Source: Prorocentrum cordatum
Taxonomy: Eukaryota; Sar; Dinophyceae; Prorocentrales; Prorocentraceae
NCBI GenBank assembly: GCA_963575745.1
Contig: CAUYUJ010014264.1
Span: forward strand, 25,310 to 89,309
Reading direction: 5' to 3'
Length of the DNA stretch: 64,000 bases
Shown: in pieces, positions 59,266 to 64,000 of the stretch
Numbering within the stretch: the first letter of the stretch is position 1
Layout of the letters: each line of letters begins with the position of its first letter
The notes under the pieces: generated by a model
Database searches by the model: none
The model's input: the letters and a program-made list of their open reading frames with translations, nothing else
What the model was told of the DNA's origin: nothing
Made by a program: the position numbers and the translations under genes

Positions 59266-59460
59266 CGTGGCTTGTCGCTCGTCGCTCATAGTCGTCGTGC
59301 GCGCGGAAGCGGCTGAAGCCTGTTTTTTATTCCGGGCCGATGACGGCAATCATTTAGGGGAAGGGGGAAGGGGGTCGATGACGTCACGATTCGCGCGGGC
59401 GGCGCCTGGGAATGCCTAGGAATGACGGAGGACGGGTAGCGCCAGCATGTAGGTGGCGAT

Positions 59461-59755
59461 TTGCACCACAACGCCTGTGTACGTACACCACAGTGCCTGC
59501 GTGCACCACAGCGCCTGAGTACACCACACCGCCTATGTACACCGCAGCAGCCGCGTGAAACACAGCGTCAGTTTGTGCCACCGTGCCTGCGGGCACAACA
59601 CTTGTGCACACCACAGCGCCTGCGTACACAAGATCAGCCGTGTGCAACAAAGCACCAGTGTACACCACAATGCCTGCGTGCATTGCAGTGCCTGTGTACT
59701 CCACGGCGCCTGTGTGCACCACAGCAGCCGTGTGCAACACAGCACCACCGTTGTA
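59461..59755. repeat. ~22-bp minisatellite CACCACAGCGCCTGYGTA
   Basis: About 12-13 diverged copies (59463, 59489, 59502, 59523 and so on) spaced about 18-24 bp. All-frame openness on the minus strand comes from the repeat. Confidence 0.85.
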
Positions 59756-60339
59756 TATAGAATGTGCGAACGAATCCTCATGACAAAATGGTGCGCTTGT
59801 GGATTCCACAGAAACCAATAGAAAATAATCCCTTTGGACGACGGATCGCCGCTAGAATCTACGAGTCCTTCCGAGTCCGCCCGCATCACCCTAACTCCTC
59901 CCATCTGCGTCCAGCCGGCTTCAGTTAAATTGGCCGTCCGAAAACCAAATGGACCGATTCAATCGACCAATCTGCGGTGCGCGTTGAGATGCGCACGGGC
60001 GCTGTAGCGCCAACCTGCACGACAGGAGACAAAGATCATAATCAGCCAGCGAGGACCCCGAAACAGTGAGGTATGGCACTCTGCAGGGGAAAGCGATGCT
60101 GTGTGAGCTAGGTGGCGTGAGCTCTGTCGTGTAACGCAGGTGCTGTGCGCTGTGGAGGCGGGAGCTGTGCGGTGCAATGCGTGTGGTGTTAGCTGGTAGG
60201 TCGAGTAGCATAAGTGGCGTGAGCTGCAGGTGGACGCTGTGCGGTGTCAGGTGTCTGGTTGATGCGTGTAGTGAATTGTGGGGCGGTGTAAAACACGTGG
60301 CGCAAGCCGTGCCGTGCAGGCTGTGTGGTGGCAGCGCAG
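59756..60339. other. Unassigned; G/T-rich quasi-repeats at 60100-60330
   Basis: Loose GAGCTG(T/C)GCGGTG and GTGGTGTTAGCTGGTAGG-type words. No gene supported. Confidence 0.4.
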
Positions 60340-60720
60340 CGCCCACGAGCGCCCACGAGCGCCCACGAGGCGGCACGGTCGGCAAGGCGGCGCGACCTCG
60401 GCGGACCTACCCGGCGCACAGGGCGCCCACCAGCGCCCACCAGGCGGCCGCGTGGCGCGACCTCGGCGGACCCAGCCAGCGCACGCTTCGCCCACGAGGC
60501 GCACGCGGGCCGCCACGTGGCGCGGCCGCTGCGGACCCACCCGGCGCCCTGGGGCGCCCACGAGCGCCCACGCGGCAGCCACCAGGCGGCCGCTGGGCGG
60601 CAGCGCGGAGAGTCCCCGGAGCACGGGGGGCAGCGTGGCGCAACCTCGGCGGACCCCGAGCTCGGTGGGCGGCAGAGAGCGCCCGCGGGCGGCAACGTGG
60701 CGAAGCCTCAGCGGGTCCAT
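60340..60720. repeat. GCGCCCACGAG / CTCGGCGGACC minisatellite
   Basis: Units of about 65 bp recognised by (A/C)CCTCGGCGGAC near 60397, 60462 and 60648, with degenerate forms near 60530 and 60708. CGCCCACGAGCG subrepeats lie between them. Extremely GC-rich, diverged. Confidence 0.75.
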
Positions 60721-60964
60721 GCAACTCCTTGGCAAGACCAGTGGGATCGCCTGGATGCAAGCACTCTCTGGGAAATAGGAGCGGGCTCAGGGAGCAGGAT
60801 ACACTGCACTGCGTGCCAAGGTGGATTCGACTCTTCTTTTCCCAGGGCCAAGACAAGGACGTGGTGTGCGACTCATCCCAGTCGCCTGCCGATGTAACGG
60901 GGGGCGCCCACACATGAGCCAGTACGCGGCCCAACGCAGGCAGAAGAGGTGTGGGGAGGGGGGA

Positions 60965-61300
60965 AAAGAGGAGGAGGAGGAGGAGGAGAAGGAGGAGGAG
61001 GAGGAGGAGGAGGAGGAGGAGGAGGAGGAGGAGGAAGAGGAGGAGGAGGAGGATAACGAGGAGGAGAAGGACGAGGAGCAGGAGGAGAGGGAGGAGGAGG
61101 ATGAGGAAATGAGGAGGAGGCGGAGGAGGAGGAGGAGGAGGAGGAAGAGGAGAAGGAGGCGGAGGAGGAGGAGGAGGGTGTGGAGGAGGAGGAGGAGGAG
61201 TTTGAGGAGTACAAGCAGGTGGAAGAGGACGAACAGGAGGAGGAGGAGGTGGAGGAGGATAAGTAGGAGGAGCAGGAGAAGAGGGAGGAGGAGGAGGAAA
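60965..61300. repeat. GGA-rich microsatellite
   Basis: GGA with GAAG, GCA and GAT interruptions. 61301-61454 is AT-richer with CATACGA words. Confidence 0.9.
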
Positions 61301-61454
61301 CATAACATCACTACTGGTACCACTACGAACATCAACCATACTTGTATGATCAATACTCATTTAGCAATACGATGGCCACCATTCATACCAAAACCATACG
61401 AACCATACGACTATCATAACTTAAGAATAAGAAGACGATGAGGAGTATGAGGAG

Positions 61455-61560
61455 GAAGAGGAGACGGATTAGGATGAGGAGGAGGAGGAGGAGGAGGAGA
61501 AGGTTCAGAAGCGTGAGAAGCGGGAGGAGCGGGAGGAGGTGGAGGAGGAGCAGCGCAGCA
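61455..61560. repeat. GGA-rich tract
   Basis: GGAGGA runs grading into GCGGGAGGAGCGG. Confidence 0.85.
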
Positions 61561-63272
61561 GCAGCGGAAGGAGATGGCGGATGTCAACAATACGACGTTG
61601 AGAGGCGGTGTCTCACGAGCGAGGAGCTCAAAGAGGAAGAGAGGAGGCGTGGAGCCTCGGCGGGGAGTCGATGGCATGGCTCGGGGAGATCGTCGTCCTG
61701 ATAGCTTGAGCGCGGGGGTTGGGGGCGGGGGGGGGGGCAGATTGCCGCGGCTCGGCGCGGCCCGACGCGAGGACGGTGGCTCCGTGATGCTGAGAGAGGA
61801 CGCCCGAGACGATCAGCTTGCCCTCAGCTGCACTCCATTCGTTGCCGTCCGCGGAAGCAGCAGGGTGTGTTTGTCGGCAGCGAGCGAGGGGGGGATCAGA
61901 AGGAGAGGGCCTTCTCAGAAACCCTCGCGCCCTCTGGGAAGTTCTCTTTGTCTTCGGGTAAGGCTTAGGAAGCTTCTCAGAAGGTTGGGGGACTTCCGGG
62001 CCTTCTGAGAAGGGCTGCCCCTTCTACTTCCCCCCCCGCTCGCCGCCGAGGTTCTGCGGCGTGAAGAGGGGCCGAAGGAATCGCTCCAGGGAAGTTCGAA
62101 ACAACATCTGGCGGCGCGCCGAAGGGCGTGTGGCCCGAGGGGAGCGGCTTCTGAGATGGCGGGGGGCCTCTCAGATCTGGGCCAGGGGCTTCCCAAACGG
62201 TTTCTCAGATGGCTAGGAGGCTTCCAAGAAGTTCGCCCACTCCGCCCCAACCCGATCAAAACGGGTACACGCCGGTCGTTGAAAGTATGTATTTTTGCAC
62301 TCCCAGGCCCCAAGCTGCCTCAAGCGCCTTCCTGCTTCAAGAATCGACATGTTTTTGCTGCTGGCTGTCATTCTTTGGGCGGGCTCGAACCCAATCTGCT
62401 TCATCCGCCTTCCTTCAAGGGAAGAAAAAACACCCAGACCCGATAATTGGCGTCTGTTAACGGCCCTGGGCGTTTACTGAACAGCCCAACCCCGTTCGAT
62501 TCCTTCTTTGGGTGCGTTTGCGAAACAGCTTCGCTTGTCGGGGTGGTTATTTTTTGGTTTCATTGTTTTGCCGATCGGCGCGGGCAATTGCACCCTTCCT
62601 TCCCCCCCCCGGAGTAGATCTTGGCTGTTTTGGGCGCCTGTGTTATGCGGGCGGGGTCTCCCCCATAGGACGGACTGTTGCAAGCGGCAACGTTAAGCTC
62701 AGGTCCAGAGCCAGACCCCCGCCCACCCCCCTTTCCGCCCAGTGTCGAAACGCCGAACAAGAACACGTCACGTGATCATCATGGGGGTGGATGTTCTGCC
62801 CTCGTATTCGGAGGGGGCGAACTGGGCTATCCAGGGGGTGGATGGACAAGTGGGTCGTTCGTCGGATGGATGGAAGCGCGGTGGTGCAAGAAGTCACAGT
62901 TGGGACTGCGGATGGGTCGGCCGTCCACCTTCACCTCGTCCCTCAACCCTCTTCGCCGGAACCAGGCCCTGCCATCCAGACAGCCCTGTCGCAGCCGTAG
63001 AGGTTGACACCAACACCAATCTCGGCGGTGTGCCTCCACCGAGGGAAGAAGGTCCCGATCTCGGTGATGGTGGCAATACTCTGGCTTCAGGGTGACCGAC
63101 GGATTGCCACCAGCACCGAAGCCTGATGTCCTCTTCCCCTTGTGGAGGCAACGCCCGGTGTTGGTGCTGTTGCCAACTTCTAGGCCTCCAACCCTGGGCC
63201 TTCTTGACATCCTCCTGCTTCGTGTTCCTGCCAGAGCCCCGCGTCTCGCCGTCCGACGCTCCCTCCCACGAG
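61561..63272. other. Unassigned; TTCTCAGA(A/T)GG words at 61900-62230
   Basis: CTTCTCAGAAGG/CTTCTGAGA words recur between 61910 and 62230 and are self-complementary, suggesting a decayed palindromic repeat. 62415-62450 has a relic of repeat family H. 62790-63000 has frames with ordinary residue mix (DGSAVVQEVTVGTADGSAV) but nothing I recognise. Confidence 0.4.
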
Positions 63273-63322
63273 GAGGAGGAGGAGGAGGAGGAGGAGGAGG
63301 AGGAGGAGGAGGAGGAGGAGAC
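63273..63322. repeat. (GGA)n microsatellite
   Basis: Pure GGA run, read as poly-Glu in the frame of the next feature. Confidence 0.95.
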
Positions 63323-63924
63323 TGGGCCAAGAAGCTTCGCAGAGAGAATGCTGGGATCAGGGCAGACTCGCTGCTCCTGGCCGCCGCAGCCGCTGCTGGC
63401 CCTGTTGGACCAATTCTGCATTCTGTCCCCAGGGCCGACTACGCTGCGGATATATGGAGTACCGAAGTCCTGAGTTCCCTGGCAGGTCAACCCGAGGCAA
63501 GTGTTGGGTGCTTCGACCTCGCGGACTTTGGCCTACCTCAGCGTGCAGTTGGCCGAGTATTGGCGCTCCATTGCCCCCAAGTTTCTCCGCTGATGCAGCA
63601 GCGCGGCCTCTCGCGGCGCAGCCGACGGGGGTACTGCAGAGTGATGTTTGGACGTATCCTAGTGGCCTGTGGGAGCTGGTGGGGGAAGCTATTATGTTGG
63701 CCCAGCCTGCACTGCGGCGTGACGCTACTGCGGGCCTCGCCGACGACTCCGAGTTTCTGCCCTTCCTCGCCCTTCCCGAGAGGTATGCAGACCCGCTGGA
63801 TGAACCACAAGTGTACGAACCCGTCGAAGGATCGCTTGTGCTGCCGGTGGGGCTCCCTCATGTTGTGTTCGGTGGCTTTCTTCACATGGAGGCCCAGCGT
63901 GGTGGCGAAAGCGGCAGGGGATGA
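63323..63924 (+). pseudogene. Unrecognised coding-like region with frame breaks
   Basis: Three consecutive segments look like protein, but in different phases. The first is WAKKLRRENAGIRADSLLLA...PRADYAADIWSTEVL (63327-~63490), the second TLAYLSVQLAEYWRSIAPKF (~63525-63590), and the third LQSDVWTYPSGLWELVGEAI...DSEFLPFLALPERYADPLDE...HVVFGGFLHMEAQ, ending TGA near 63924. Either a decayed gene, a gene with sequencing indels, or exons with introns not recognised. No family assigned; it follows a GGA tract. Confidence 0.3.
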
Positions 63925-64000
63925 AACAAACCCCAAGCGCCGCCCCGCTGGGCCGTTGATGCTGTCTGCAGTTCGGAGTATATTGCGGTGATACCGCACA

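Noticed and set aside
59461-59755. CRISPR-like or coding 22-bp repeat
   Set aside because: Unit length varies 18-24 bp with drift throughout; simple minisatellite.
62380-62410. tRNA T-arm-like GGGCTCGAACCC
   Set aside because: No acceptor stem, D-arm or anticodon arm can be drawn around it.
1-64000. rRNA, tRNA, bacterial operons, prophage
   Set aside because: I saw no conserved rRNA cores, no complete tRNA cloverleaf, and no ribosome-binding-site-led gene runs.

Overview
The window looks like nuclear DNA of a dinoflagellate. It is GC-rich and repeat-dominated, with almost no conventional genes. It carries APE-type non-LTR retrotransposons (LINEs), a near-perfect copy of the dinoflagellate trans-spliced leader (SL) at the 5' end of one of them, and a short inverted-repeat family that behaves like introner elements (mobile introns with GC-AG ends). 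I do not assign a genus. One 100-base run of N (16401-16500) is an assembly gap inside a GGA tract.

Layout. 1-4800 is a decayed satellite with units of about 870 bp. 4817-6343 holds a foldback element and a 5'-truncated minus-strand LINE inserted in a GGA microsatellite. 6344-34595 is a mosaic of microsatellites, minisatellites, at least six small inverted-repeat families, nine introner-like copies and a few short stretches that look like exons. 34596-55732 is the core: three LINEs head to tail on the plus strand (called LINE1, LINE2, LINE3 here), separated and flanked by long (TCC)n tracts. 55733-64000 returns to the mosaic and ends in an unrecognised, frame-broken partial coding region.

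How the LINEs work. Each has ORF1, with an N-terminal Cys zinc finger followed by coiled coil (a gag-like RNA-binding protein), and ORF2, with an AP-endonuclease-like domain, reverse transcriptase, a zinc-binding motif, RNase H and a shared C-terminal cysteine/histidine domain. LINE2 (41774-47858) and LINE3 (48691-55732) have both ORFs open and all recognisable catalytic motifs. LINE1 (34596-41370) is broken by several frameshifts and has lost catalytic aspartates in both RT and RNase H. The ORF2 proteins are clearly different in sequence, so these are separate families with one architecture rather than recent duplicates.

Most notable. (1) LINE3 begins, right at the (TCC)n boundary, with a 22-nt match (one mismatch) to the dinoflagellate spliced leader, and LINE1 and LINE2 begin with degenerate SL-like sequence at the same place. 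This suggests LINE RNA is trans-spliced before reverse transcription. (2) Four of four LINE 3' ends run into (TCC)n on their coding strand, which suggests microsatellite-targeted insertion. (3) Nine copies of a ~127-bp TIR element all lie in the same orientation and all fit GC/GT...AG intron ends. (4) A C-terminal domain with pattern G-H-x(10-17)-C-x2-C-x(15-16)-C-x(19-24)-H-P is shared by all four LINE copies.
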